Shown piece by piece: positions 24,407 to 32,042 of a stretch of DNA of 44,776 nt. Position 1 is the first letter of the stretch, and the number at the start of each line of letters is the position of its first letter. A program made the position numbers and the translations under genes. The stretch spans positions 1 through 44,776 of the forward strand of contig JAJZEH010000035.1 of NCBI GenBank assembly GCA_021805725.1, given 5' to 3'. The notes under the pieces are model-generated. The model did not search any database, was not told the origin of the DNA, and saw nothing but the letters and a program-made list of their open reading frames with translations. The stretch is from Pseudomonadota bacterium (GTDB lineage: Bacteria; Pseudomonadota; Gammaproteobacteria; Burkholderiales; Ferrovaceae).

Positions 24407-25844
24407 ATGCTTTGGGCGACGCCCCTGCAGCCTGCGATTCGGCCTGCCAACTGCCGCCCAACGCTTTCACCAGCTGCACGCTCGCCATCATGCGCCGCAC
24501 CTGCAGATCCGTCACCGAAAACTCGGATTGAAGCGCCACGTTCTGGGCCGTAATCACTTCCAGATAGCTTGCAATGCCGCCCTGATAACGATAATTGGCC
24601 TGGTTCAGGGCATCCTGTGCCGCTGCTCCTGCCGCCGACGCACTCTGGAACTCCCGTTCGAGATCACGCAAGGCAGCCAGGTTGTCTTCAACCTCCTGAT
24701 AGGCCACCAACACGGTTTGACGGTAATTGGCAGCCGCTTCGTCATAAGCGGCATGCGCCTCGTCTGTCACCGCCTGGCGTCGCCCCGCATCGAACAGGGT
24801 CAGCGATGCCGATGGCCCGAGAGACCAGTACCGGCTGGGAGCTGAAATCCAGCGGGGCATGGTGGTACTTTCCAGTCCACCCATGGCGTCCAGTCCGAAT
24901 ACCGGAAAAAATGCGGCCCGGGCCACTCCGATTTCCGCATTGGCTGCGGCCACCCGGCGTTCGGCGCCAGCGATGTCCGGACGCCGTTCCAACAGGGCGG
25001 AGGGCAAGCCTGGCGCCAGTGGCGGCGGCAGCACCTTGAACTCGCCTTGCGGCGACAGCGAGAATGTGGACGCCGGTTCGCCTATCAGTACCGCAATCGC
25101 ATGTTCCATCTGGCTGCGCTTGAGGCGGGTATCCGTCGCCAGGGTGACTGCATTCTGCAGTTGGAACTGCGCCAAAGCCACGTCGGTGACGCTGGCTCCC
25201 CCGCCCTGATAGAGCTTCTGCGTCAGATCAAGCAGGGCTCGATAGGCTTCGACGGTTTTGTCGAGCAAACCCTGTTCGGCGTCATACCCGCGCAAGGCAA
25301 AATAGTCCTTGGCCAGCTCTGCGCGCGTGCTGAGATCGAGTGTGGCGAGGTCGGCTGCACTTGCCACGGCCAGCGCATTGCTTGCCGTCACGGCATTCCG
25401 GATGCGACCCCACACGTCGAACTCGTAGCTGACGTCCACCCCCAGCAGGTTATCCCGGTATTTGGGGTCGAAACCGGGAAAGTAAAACGGTTTGTTGGTG
25501 GAAATGCGCTCGTTCAGGGACGAAGCGTTGGCGCTGATCGTGGGAAAGAGGTCAGAACGGGTTGCACGCGCCGTGGCATGCGCCTGATCCAGGCGCGCCA
25601 GCGCCGCCTTGAGGTTCTGGTTGGCCTCGCCGACCTTGGATTCCAGCGCATTGAGCACTTCGTCATGAAACTGCTCCCACCAGGGTCCGCGCGGTGCGTT
25701 GTCCGCGGGAGCCGCCAGTTTCCAGTCGGCATTCTCCTTGAAAGCCGGGGGGGGAGATGCCATTTCTGGAACCTGATATGTGGGCGCAAGCGAACAGGCT
25801 CCCAGCAGCAAGGCAAGCGCAGGAAGGATGGGACGGGCGTTCAT
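24393..25844 (-). CDS. RND efflux outer-membrane lipoprotein (NodT/OprM family)
   Basis: 483 residues. The signal peptide ends in lipobox LGAC with lipid-accepting Cys17, then SLAPTYQVP, a start typical of this family. Two outer-membrane factor repeats follow, with marks such as VSYEFDVWGRIRNAV, LAKDYFALRGYDAE, LLERRPDIAGAERRVAAANAEIGVARAAFFP and YQGGIASYLEVITAQ. Trimers form the outer-membrane channel of a tripartite pump. The ATG overlaps the adaptor stop by four bases, and the 3' end overlaps the GntR gene. Confidence 0.94.
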   Translation of the reverse strand: MNARPILPALALLLGACSLAPTYQVPEMASPPPAFKENADWKLAAPADNAPRGPWWEQFHDEVLNALESKVGEANQNLKAALARLDQAHATARATRSDLFPTISANASSLNERISTNKPFYFPGFDPKYRDNLLGVDVSYEFDVWGRIRNAVTASNALAVASAADLATLDLSTRAELAKDYFALRGYDAEQGLLDKTVEAYRALLDLTQKLYQGGGASVTDVALAQFQLQNAVTLATDTRLKRSQMEHAIAVLIGEPASTFSLSPQGEFKVLPPPLAPGLPSALLERRPDIAGAERRVAAANAEIGVARAAFFPVFGLDAMGGLESTTMPRWISAPSRYWSLGPSASLTLFDAGRRQAVTDEAHAAYDEAAANYRQTVLVAYQEVEDNLAALRDLEREFQSASAAGAAAQDALNQANYRYQGGIASYLEVITAQNVALQSEFSVTDLQVRRMMASVQLVKALGGSWQAESQAAGASPKAYERR

Positions 25845-27019
25845 TTGCCTTTCCGTGAATTCTGGACCAGCACTTCAGGTTTTACTGCCTGACCCGAGAC
25901 CAGGGAGTCCGAAGGGTTGACCACGATGAACTGGTCCGGGCCAAGGCCAGCCAGCACTTCCACTTCATTCCCGAAGTCGCGGCCCACGGTGACGGTCTGG
26001 AGGATGGCTTTGTTGTCGTTCCCCACCACCGCCACTTGCATGCCATTGGGGCCGAACAGCAGGGTGTTGGCTGATACCCTCAATGTGCCGGGTTGCGTCC
26101 GCAGATTGAATTGCACTTCGGCGTAACCTCCCGGCAGCAGGGCGCGCGACGCATTATCCGCTTCCAGCTGCACCAGCAGGGTGTGGGAAGCGGGATCAAT
26201 GGCGTTGGCGGTGCTGACCAGCCTGGCATCAAAGGATTGACCCGGATGTTCGCGCACCTGCAAGCGGGCCACGCTGCCGACCCGCATGTCCTGCGCATAA
26301 TTCTCCGGGACCTGCACATAGACCCGTAGGCGACGAATCGCCGCCATGTGGAACAGCTCGCGGGCCTTGCCACTGCCGGTTCCAGCATCGATCAGGTCGC
26401 CCACGTCGAGGTTGCGCGCCGTAATCACGCCATCGAAAGGCGCGACGATGCGCTTGAAACCCTCCAGTTCCCGCAAGCGGTGCAGGTTGGCGCGGGCCGA
26501 AGCCAAAGCGGCCTGCTTTGCTGCCGCATCGCCAATTTTGTTGTCGGCATCCTGCCTGGACACGGTATTGGTGGCCAGCAGCGACCGCCAGCGGGTTGCC
26601 GTAAGCTGGGCCAAATCGTTGTTGGCTTCCGCCGTTTGCAGGTCGGCTTCGGCCTGGATGACCTGCTGGTCGATTTCGGGCGTGTCGATTTCCGCCAGCA
26701 GCTGGCCGGACTTGACCGAAGCCCCGATGTCCACCAGCCAGCGTTTGACGTAACCGTTGGTGCGGGCATAGATGGGCGTGTCGGTGAACGCCTGAAGGGT
26801 GCCGGGCAGGATCAGCGCCTCGCTGCCCGGGCCACTCCCAGGCTTGGTCACCACCACGGGCAGCACCGCGTCCTGACTGGCATCCCGGCTAAGCGCCCCT
26901 TGTGCCTGGATCCGGCTGAAAATGCCCCACCCGGCCAGCAGTACCAGGGATGCGGCAAGGATGATGCCAATTTTGACGAAGGGGCGAGGACGCGAAGCGT
27001 TGGAAGAAGGTGTCGACAT
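25841..27019 (-). CDS. RND membrane fusion (periplasmic adaptor) protein
   Basis: 392 residues. One N-terminal membrane anchor (about 16-36), then the HlyD/AcrA-type layout: lipoyl half (PIYARTNGYVKRWLVDIGASVKSGQLLAEIDTPEIDQQ), a helical hairpin (about 115-180), second lipoyl half (IVAPFDGVITARNLDVGDLI), beta barrel and membrane-proximal domain. It links pump and outer-membrane channel. It starts nine bases after the pump gene stop and overlaps the lipoprotein gene by four bases. Confidence 0.93.
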   Translation of the reverse strand: MSTPSSNASRPRPFVKIGIILAASLVLLAGWGIFSRIQAQGALSRDASQDAVLPVVVTKPGSGPGSEALILPGTLQAFTDTPIYARTNGYVKRWLVDIGASVKSGQLLAEIDTPEIDQQVIQAEADLQTAEANNDLAQLTATRWRSLLATNTVSRQDADNKIGDAAAKQAALASARANLHRLRELEGFKRIVAPFDGVITARNLDVGDLIDAGTGSGKARELFHMAAIRRLRVYVQVPENYAQDMRVGSVARLQVREHPGQSFDARLVSTANAIDPASHTLLVQLEADNASRALLPGGYAEVQFNLRTQPGTLRVSANTLLFGPNGMQVAVVGNDNKAILQTVTVGRDFGNEVEVLAGLGPDQFIVVNPSDSLVSGQAVKPEVLVQNSRKGK

Positions 27020-27028
27020 GGCTCGATT

Positions 27029-30000
27029 CTAGTCCTGGGTGCTGGAAGGGGTATTCCGGCCGTGAATCAAACTGAACACGACCGGCACGAAGAAAAGGGT
27101 GGCCGCGGTGGCGCATAGCAAACCGCCGATGACCGCACGGCCCAGAGGCGCATTCTGTTCCCCGCCCTCACCAAAACCGAACGCCATGGGCACCATGCCG
27201 ATGATCATGGCAAGTGCGGTCATCAGCACCGGACGGAAGCGCGTAAAGCCGGCTTCCAGGGCGGCCGCGGTGGCTTCCAGACCGGCATTCATGCGCTCGC
27301 GTGCAAAGCTCACGATCAGGATGCTGTTGGCGGTAGCCACGCCCATGCACATGATGGCCCCGGTCAGGGCCGGAACGCTCAGCGTGGTGTGGGTCAGGAA
27401 CAGCATCCAGACAATACCCGCCAGGGCACCAGGCAGGGCCGTGATGATGATGAAGGGGTCCAGCCATGACTGGAAATTCACCACGATCAGCAGGTACACC
27501 AGGATGATGGCGCCCAGCAGGCCCCATTCCAGGCCGGTAAAGGACGAGTGCATGGTTTCCACCTGACCCCGGATCACCACGTTGGTGCCTTTGGGCAGTT
27601 GGGTTGCCATATCGGCAACGATGCGCCGCACCTTGGCGGCCACTGATCCCAAATCGGAGTCCTGCACGGTGCCGAAGATGTCGATGGTTGGCTTGACGTT
27701 GTAGTGGCTGACCACGCCCGGCCCAACGCTACGGCTGAAGTTGGCCAGGTTGGCCAGCATCTGCGGCGTGTCGTTTCCTGGCGCGGTAATCGGCGTGGTG
27801 GCAAGATCCTGCAGCGACTGCATCCGGTACTGGGGTGCCTGTGCCGCCACGTTGTACTGCACGCCGGTGCGGGGGTCGGCCCAGAACGTGGGGCTGGTCT
27901 GGAAACTGCCCGACAGGGAAATCAGCAGGTTGTTGGCCACGTCCTGCTGGGTATAGCCCAGAAGCCTGGCATTGCTCCGGTTGACGTCGACGTTGATTTG
28001 CGGATAGTCAAACGCCTGCTGCACATGCATGTCCACTGCGCCCGGCACCTGCCTTAGTCGTGCCAGGAGCAGGTTGGCGTAAACGCGGTTGGCCTGCACG
28101 TTGTTTCCGATGATCTGCACGTCCAGGGGTGACGGCAGGCCAAAATTGAGAATCTGGCTGACGATATCGGCCGGCAGAAACGAAAAGGTGGTGGACGGAA
28201 ACCGGGCTGCCAGTTTACGGCGCAGGGCTTTCACATAGGTGGCGCTCGGCGCATGGCCGGGATTGAGGGTGATGAAAATATCGGCATCGCCAGGCCCAAT
28301 GGGCGCCGAAGTGCTGTAGGACAGATTGATGCCGCTGTAGGGCAACCCGACGATATCCACAAGGTTGGCCAGTTCAGCTTTCGGGATGTCCTGCCGGATC
28401 ACCGCTTCGACAGCATCACACAGGGCCGCCGTCTCCTCGATGCGGATGCCGGTTCGGGCGCGCAGATGCAATTTGATCTGTCCGGCATCCACACTCGGGA
28501 AAAAATCCTCCCCCAGCCAGGGCACCAGGAGGCCGGACAGCAATACGACGCCAAGAAAAACCCCGGCAAACAGCTTGCGATGGTGCAGCGCGGACTCCAG
28601 CCATTCGTGATAACGGTTGCGCAGCGCATGAAATCCGCGCTCGAAAGCCGCCTGGTAACGCTGCAGCAGGTTGCGCCGCGCGGTGGCGGCCTCTGGCGTG
28701 TGAACCCGCAGCCAGTATTTGGCGAGTGTCGGGATAAGCGTTCGCGACAGCACATAGGATGCCAGCATCGCAAACACGACGGCTTCGGCCAGCGGCACGA
28801 ACAGAAAATGCGCCACCCCCGTGAGCAGGAACATGGGAATGAACACGATGCAGATGCAGAGCGTGGAAACCAGGGCCGGCATGGCAATCTGGTGCGCGCC
28901 ATCGAGAATGGCGGTTTCGATGTCCTTGCCCTGCTCCAGGTGCCAGTTGATGTTCTCGATCGTGACAGTGGCATCATCCACCAGAATCCCCACGGCAAGC
29001 GCGAGCCCGCCCAGGGTCATGATGTTGATGGTTTCTCCCAGCCAGGACAGGCAGATGATGGAGGCCAGAATCGAAAGTGGAATCGAGACGGTGATGATGA
29101 GGGTGCTGCGCCAGGAGCCCAGGAAGAGCAGGATCATGAGCCCCGTCAGGGCAGCCGCGACGATCCCCTCGCGAATCACGCCGTCCACGGCAGCACGCAC
29201 GAACAGGGACTGGTCACCCAGCGCTTCAATCGACATGTCCTGCGGCATGTCCACCCGGATGCCGGGCAGCAGGGATTTGATGCTGTCGATGATGTTGAGC
29301 GTCGATGCGTTGCCGGTTTTCAACACGCTCATCAGGACCGCGCGCCCACCGTCCACCCGCACGATGTTGGTTTGGGGCGGATAGCCATCGTGCACATGGG
29401 CCACGTCACGCACGTACACCACGCTGCCGTTGGCCGTGCGGATTGGAATGTCGTTGAGCGCGTCAATGCTGTCGAAGCTGGCGTTGAGCTTGACGAAATA
29501 TTCCAGGTCGCCAATCTTTTCGGTGCCCGCGGGAAGAATCAGGTTCTGGCTGCCGAGCGCGGCGGTGACGTTCTGGGCTGAAAGTCCGTAGGTGCGCAGC
29601 GCCGCCGGATCCAGGTCCACCTGCACCTGGCGCTGCTTGCCACCATAGGGCCACGGCAGGGAGGCCCCAGCCACAGTGGCCAATTGGGTGCGAATGAAAT
29701 TGTTTCCCAGGTCAAACAGTTGCGATTCGGACAGCTTCGGGCTGGACAATGCAAGTTGAATCACCGGCACGCTCGATGCGTTGTAGGCCAGGATAAACGG
29801 GGGGGTCGTGCCTGGCGGCATGACCCGGAGCAGCGTTTGCGAAATGGCCGTGATCTGGGCGACGGCCAGTTCTTCGTTGACGTTGGGCTGGAAAAAATAT
29901 TTGACGACGGCAATGCCATTGAGCGACTGGGACTCCACGTGCTCGATGTCGTTGACGGTGGTGGTTGCCGTGCGCTCGCTGAACGACACCACCCTGTTGG

Positions 30001-30178
30001 CCATCTCTTCGGGAGGCAGTCCGGAGTAGCTCCAGACCACGGCCACCACCGGAATCTTGATGTTGGGAAAGATGTCCGTGGGCGTTCTGCGGATCGAGAA
30101 TACCCCCAGCAGCACGATCAACACTGCCATCACGATGAAGGTATAAGGCCGCTGCAGGGCTATTCTAACAATCCACAT
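27029..30178 (-). CDS. RND efflux pump, HAE1/AcrB-like inner membrane subunit
   Basis: 1049 residues, the full length of the family. Twelve membrane segments are expected: one at about 12-30, two periplasmic porter loops, and clusters at about 340-520 and 860-1040. GGLALAVGILVDDATVTIEN carries the paired aspartates of the proton relay in TM4. PTDIFPNIKIPVVAVVWSYSGLPPEEM is the usual N-terminal signature. It exports small molecules by proton antiport. The substrate range is not evident; the sequence looks closer to organic-compound (HAE1) than to heavy-metal (CzcA) pumps. It heads a four-gene operon of pump, adaptor, channel and GntR regulator. Confidence 0.93.
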   Translation of the reverse strand: MWIVRIALQRPYTFIVMAVLIVLLGVFSIRRTPTDIFPNIKIPVVAVVWSYSGLPPEEMANRVVSFSERTATTTVNDIEHVESQSLNGIAVVKYFFQPNVNEELAVAQITAISQTLLRVMPPGTTPPFILAYNASSVPVIQLALSSPKLSESQLFDLGNNFIRTQLATVAGASLPWPYGGKQRQVQVDLDPAALRTYGLSAQNVTAALGSQNLILPAGTEKIGDLEYFVKLNASFDSIDALNDIPIRTANGSVVYVRDVAHVHDGYPPQTNIVRVDGGRAVLMSVLKTGNASTLNIIDSIKSLLPGIRVDMPQDMSIEALGDQSLFVRAAVDGVIREGIVAAALTGLMILLFLGSWRSTLIITVSIPLSILASIICLSWLGETINIMTLGGLALAVGILVDDATVTIENINWHLEQGKDIETAILDGAHQIAMPALVSTLCICIVFIPMFLLTGVAHFLFVPLAEAVVFAMLASYVLSRTLIPTLAKYWLRVHTPEAATARRNLLQRYQAAFERGFHALRNRYHEWLESALHHRKLFAGVFLGVVLLSGLLVPWLGEDFFPSVDAGQIKLHLRARTGIRIEETAALCDAVEAVIRQDIPKAELANLVDIVGLPYSGINLSYSTSAPIGPGDADIFITLNPGHAPSATYVKALRRKLAARFPSTTFSFLPADIVSQILNFGLPSPLDVQIIGNNVQANRVYANLLLARLRQVPGAVDMHVQQAFDYPQINVDVNRSNARLLGYTQQDVANNLLISLSGSFQTSPTFWADPRTGVQYNVAAQAPQYRMQSLQDLATTPITAPGNDTPQMLANLANFSRSVGPGVVSHYNVKPTIDIFGTVQDSDLGSVAAKVRRIVADMATQLPKGTNVVIRGQVETMHSSFTGLEWGLLGAIILVYLLIVVNFQSWLDPFIIITALPGALAGIVWMLFLTHTTLSVPALTGAIMCMGVATANSILIVSFARERMNAGLEATAAALEAGFTRFRPVLMTALAMIIGMVPMAFGFGEGGEQNAPLGRAVIGGLLCATAATLFFVPVVFSLIHGRNTPSSTQD

Positions 30179-30208
30179 CCCACGGTTCCATTGGGTGAAA
30201 TGGGTTGG

Positions 30209-30237
30209 ATTATAGATTATCGATAATTAATAAACAA
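30209..30237 (-). promoter_or_regulatory. Promoter of the RND efflux operon
   Basis: On the minus strand TTGTTT (30232-30237), a 17-base spacer and a perfect TATAAT (30209-30214) precede the pump start at 30178. The predicted leader is about 24 bases. The spacer is entirely A/T-rich apart from one central CG and contains a perfect palindrome. Confidence 0.7.
30216..30227. promoter_or_regulatory. Palindromic operator candidate ATTATCGATAAT
   Basis: A perfect 12-base palindrome lies between the -35 and -10 of the RND promoter, where a bound dimer would block RNA polymerase. FCD-type GntR regulators bind short palindromes in just this way, and the operon's last gene encodes one. The link is inferred from position. 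Confidence 0.5.
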
Positions 30238-30239
30238 CA

Positions 30240-30255
30240 GCCCCTCAAATGGGGC
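30240..30255 (-). terminator. Probable terminator of the surface-protein gene
   Basis: On the minus strand GCCCC and GGGGC (30251-30255 and 30240-30244) form a short stem with a six-base loop just after the stop at 30263, followed by a T-rich stretch TGTTGTTTATT. The stem is short, and the T-rich part overlaps the -35 of the RND promoter. Confidence 0.5.
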
Positions 30256-30262
30256 CACCTCA

Positions 30263-31921
30263 TCAGATATAGATTTTTCCGTTGGCGACTGTGGCCTGGC
30301 CAAGGTCTACAACACCCGTCAGCATGACGACGCAGGATGTGGCGTAGTTACTGCCAGAATGCTCAATGTAGGTGTTGCCGCCAAACTGAAACCATTCAAA
30401 TTTCCCGAAATAGGCCTGCCCCGTAAGCTGGGTAATGGCCTGATCCAGGGACGAAGCCCCTGTCACTGAAGTCGCGGCGCCAAGACCTGCGGCCGTATCG
30501 GCCACCCCCAGCGTCAGCGCAAAATGATCGAGTGTTCCATGCAGGCTCAATATATTGCCACTGGCATTGGTCCCAAGAAGCAGGCTGTCATTGAGCGTCA
30601 CCGCGCCCGAGCCACTGGTTACACTGTCTGTTCCGGTGATGGAACTGGTTCCAGGAAGGCCTATTGCATTGTTGACGGCTACGGTGACGGCGCCACTTCC
30701 CAACAAGGCAGAATCACCGGTGCCGTCCAGGAAGATATGGTCGTCATGCGTAGACTTTGAATCGTCCACGGTAGCATTGGCGCCATAGACCGCGAGGGTG
30801 TTATAGGTGCTGGAGGAGGCATTGCCAACCCCCTCAACGATGGACCCGTGGTCTGCAAAATTCGTGATGGTATCGCCGCCGCTGGTCCCACCATAAATCA
30901 CCAGGCCGTCATAACTGACGGATCCCATGGTATCCCCTGCACTGATGTTGACCGATCCCGTTGCTCCCGACGCATCGATGGTTGCCAGGGAAGAGGCTAC
31001 CGTGGTTCCGGCGGGAATGCTGGCACCCATGTCGCTGATGGCGCTGCTGGCATAGCCAGCAACCCCGTTAACGCTGCCTCCTGCAGATCGGCCCAGGTAA
31101 ATGGAATCATTGCCTGTAAATTTCAGCAATGTCAGCGCATTGTCATTTTCACTTAGGTTAAAGATATCGGCATGGCCAGCGCTGGACGTGTTCACCGCCA
31201 TGGTGGCATCGCCAGTGGCATTCAGGGTGAGATTGCCGCCCCCATTGAAATCAACCGTAACCGAGTTGGTTTGCCCGGCGCCCGCATGCGTCAGCGTTAA
31301 ATTGCTCGAATCATTGCTGTTGTTGTCCAGAACCGTGACGGTGGATGCCAGGTTCAGCAACGTTGCATTCGCCGAAGCCGTGTTGATGTCCAGCTCCGAG
31401 ACCGGCGGATTGCGGGAAGACAGATCGTGGATTCCTGCAAACCCGGAAATGTCCACTGTGGCGCCAGGGCCAGGCGGGTTCAAAAAGGCATTCATGGCTT
31501 CATTAGCGGCCGAGCCCTGACCGTAAACCATGGCTTTTGAAATTTCAGTGGACCATGCGCTGGCCTGATAACCCCAGGTGGGGTCTGCCGTAAGCCCGGC
31601 GAACAGGTTCAATATGCCCATGATGGTTTCACCCTGGGTGTTGCCTGGGGCTGCAGCATTCAGGGCTTCGGTGAGGAGTGCGGTAGCCGCACTGAAATCA
31701 CTTCCCGCAAGCCCAAGGTTGCTCGCAATGGTATTTGCCACGGCGCTACTGGACTGGTGACCCAGATAAGCGCCGTAGATACCATCGAGAAAGGCATTTA
31801 ACCCCCCTCCGCCGCCGGCAGCCGTTTGAACGGCTGCCAATGTGTTGCTCCCCAGCGCCAACCCGAACAGGGCATCTGCAAATTCCTCGGCATCTGTGGT
31901 CACGGTGTTTGCGCTTGCCAT
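30263..31921 (-). CDS. S-layer/RTX-like surface protein, probably type I secreted
   Basis: 552 residues from ATG 31921 (MASANTVTTDAEEF). There is no Sec signal. The protein is rich in Gly, Ala, Ser, Thr, Asn and Asp with a single Cys near the C-terminus. Residues about 1-150 are helical, resembling the N-terminal anchoring domain of bacterial S-layer-like proteins. The middle (about 170-470) is beta-strand repeats with Asn/Asp-Gly-rich turns (VDFNGGGNLTLNATGDATM; GGDTITNFADHG, RTX-like). The C-terminal ~80 residues (FGKFEWFQFGGNTYIEHS...VVMLTGVVDLGQA) resemble the secretion/anchoring end of RsaA-type S-layer proteins. The open frame continues to 32140, but that part overlaps the upstream EAL gene and looks non-coding. 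No ABC exporter genes are nearby. Confidence 0.65.
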   Translation of the reverse strand: MASANTVTTDAEEFADALFGLALGSNTLAAVQTAAGGGGGLNAFLDGIYGAYLGHQSSSAVANTIASNLGLAGSDFSAATALLTEALNAAAPGNTQGETIMGILNLFAGLTADPTWGYQASAWSTEISKAMVYGQGSAANEAMNAFLNPPGPGATVDISGFAGIHDLSSRNPPVSELDINTASANATLLNLASTVTVLDNNSNDSSNLTLTHAGAGQTNSVTVDFNGGGNLTLNATGDATMAVNTSSAGHADIFNLSENDNALTLLKFTGNDSIYLGRSAGGSVNGVAGYASSAISDMGASIPAGTTVASSLATIDASGATGSVNISAGDTMGSVSYDGLVIYGGTSGGDTITNFADHGSIVEGVGNASSSTYNTLAVYGANATVDDSKSTHDDHIFLDGTGDSALLGSGAVTVAVNNAIGLPGTSSITGTDSVTSGSGAVTLNDSLLLGTNASGNILSLHGTLDHFALTLGVADTAAGLGAATSVTGASSLDQAITQLTGQAYFGKFEWFQFGGNTYIEHSGSNYATSCVVMLTGVVDLGQATVANGKIYI

Positions 31922-32042
31922 CTGTAGATTTCTCAAGAGTGTGGTTAAAACCTGCAAAACCGGATTTTGAGATGAATTGCCTGGGGCGTCCAGAAAGTTG
32001 CCGTGCCAAAATGTTTCATTGTATGACAGCCTGGATCGCCCA

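Noticed and set aside
28253..29581. 442-codon frame opposite the RND pump
   Set aside because: His/Gln/Gly-rich antisense shadow with no ribosome site; the opposite strand encodes a full RND protein.
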